From Ravibacter sp964559125 (GTDB taxonomy: Bacteria > Bacteroidota > Bacteroidia > Cytophagales > Spirosomataceae), in assembly GCA_964559125.1 (NCBI GenBank), contig CAZLGW010000007.1:62001-126000 (forward strand): a stretch of 64,000 nucleotides of DNA, written 5' to 3'. The notes under the pieces are model-generated. The model was given only the letters and a program-made list of their open reading frames with translations, was not told the origin of the DNA and did not search any database. Each line of letters begins with the position of its first letter. The stretch's first letter is position 1. Both the position numbers and the translations under genes were made by a program. Positions 63,869 to 64,000 of the stretch are shown here, piece by piece.

Positions 63869-63917
63869 AGCTACGCTGACTTACGAGCACAATACTACCT
63901 CATTTGAGCGAAATTGC

Positions 63918-63941
63918 CAGCTATTTTGAGTAAAATAGCTG
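63918..63941. repeat. Perfect 10-bp stem hairpin near the window end
   Basis: Arms cagctatttt (63918-63927) and aaaatagctg (63932-63941) enclose a 4-base loop. It lies 50 bp upstream of the FUSC start, next to a second small stem, ccccg/cgggg (63952-63966). It could be a regulatory dyad or the terminator of a gene beyond the edge; the sequence cannot decide. Confidence 0.5.
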
Positions 63942-64000
63942 TATGAAAGGACCCCGGAAAACGGGGCGATGTTCAGCATCAGAGCTGCGTGAACGTGATC

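Noticed and set aside
63943..64000. Possible gene start running off the right edge (plus strand)
   Set aside because: Only 19 codons are visible, with no recognisable sequence and no promoter, so it cannot be called.
1..64000. tRNA genes, rRNA genes, CRISPR arrays, IS elements, prophage
   Set aside because: Reading both strands I saw no tRNA T-loop/acceptor pattern, no regularly spaced direct repeats and no transposase, integrase or phage structural gene. A tRNAscan or repeat finder run would settle small cases.

Overview
The window looks like a chromosomal segment of a free-living member of the Bacteroidota with roughly balanced base composition. Three things point there. Several intergenic regions carry the phylum's TAnnTTTG -7 promoter box, and Shine-Dalgarno sequences are generally absent. 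One secreted protein ends in a type IX secretion (T9SS) sorting domain. The gene content is also typical: an outer-membrane beta-barrel receptor with a carboxypeptidase-like regulatory domain, DUF4838, a PVC-type cytochrome, MarC, a TPR-linked histidine kinase and Uma2. I cannot place it below phylum. No rRNA, tRNA, CRISPR array, integrase or transposase is visible. Nearly all DNA is coding, in short co-directional runs.

Layout. 1-1833 (+): the 3' part of a sialidase-like protein, a Gdx/SugE-type SMR exporter and a GNAT acetyltransferase. 1879-7509 (-): seven closely spaced genes, read from the right as marC, a MazG-like pyrophosphohydrolase, pepT, a class II Fic enzyme, a trmN6-type methyltransferase, a polyprenyl-phosphate glycosyltransferase and ppa. 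7586-9436 (+): uvrC. 9462-10161 (-): a HigBA toxin-antitoxin pair. 10312-15239 (+): an UPF1/IGHMBP2-like helicase, an exported M20 amidohydrolase and a tandem two-domain glycerophosphodiesterase. 15268-18896 (-): an unrecognised polytopic membrane protein and a sialate O-acetylesterase, separated by a hairpin-rich repeat region. 19185-24927 (+): a LacI regulator, a propeller/HEAT/cytochrome c fusion and a secreted leucine-rich-repeat protein.

24951-26013 (-): overlapping folE and 6-pyruvoyl/6-carboxy-tetrahydropterin synthase genes. 26497-31939 (+): a FucP-type sugar permease, a GHMP sugar kinase, aroE and a DUF4838 lipoprotein. 31918-33000 (-): ribD. 33119-39860 (+, with one reverse gene): prmC, moxR, lgt, a NUMOD4/HNH-like protein, a reverse A-type carrier homologue without its C-terminal cysteines, a small membrane protein and mutS2. 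39902-48041 (-): a heavy-metal RND efflux system (CzcA-, CzcB- and CzcC-like) behind a histidine kinase/response regulator pair and yjbQ. 48218-53687: mscS, a TonB-dependent-receptor-like protein and a divergent TPR sensor kinase. 53845-61623: a YceI lipoprotein, a T9SS-exported SGNH esterase, an exported thioredoxin-fold protein, an MFS transporter, a reverse Uma2 nuclease and a cytoplasmic GH13 enzyme. 61643-63868 (-): a FUSC/YccS-like membrane protein.

The overall picture is housekeeping genes (uvrC, mutS2, lgt, prmC, ribD, aroE, folE, ppa) interleaved with carbohydrate and periplasmic catabolic genes and one metal-efflux operon. I did not find one large, obviously new defence or mobile system. 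The best leads are a NUMOD4-HNH-HTH protein with an altered nuclease site, the unrecognised membrane protein 15268-16566, the two-active-site glycerophosphodiesterase, the secreted LRR protein, the A-type carrier homologue without its CGC motif, and the stacked palindromes at 16678-16893.
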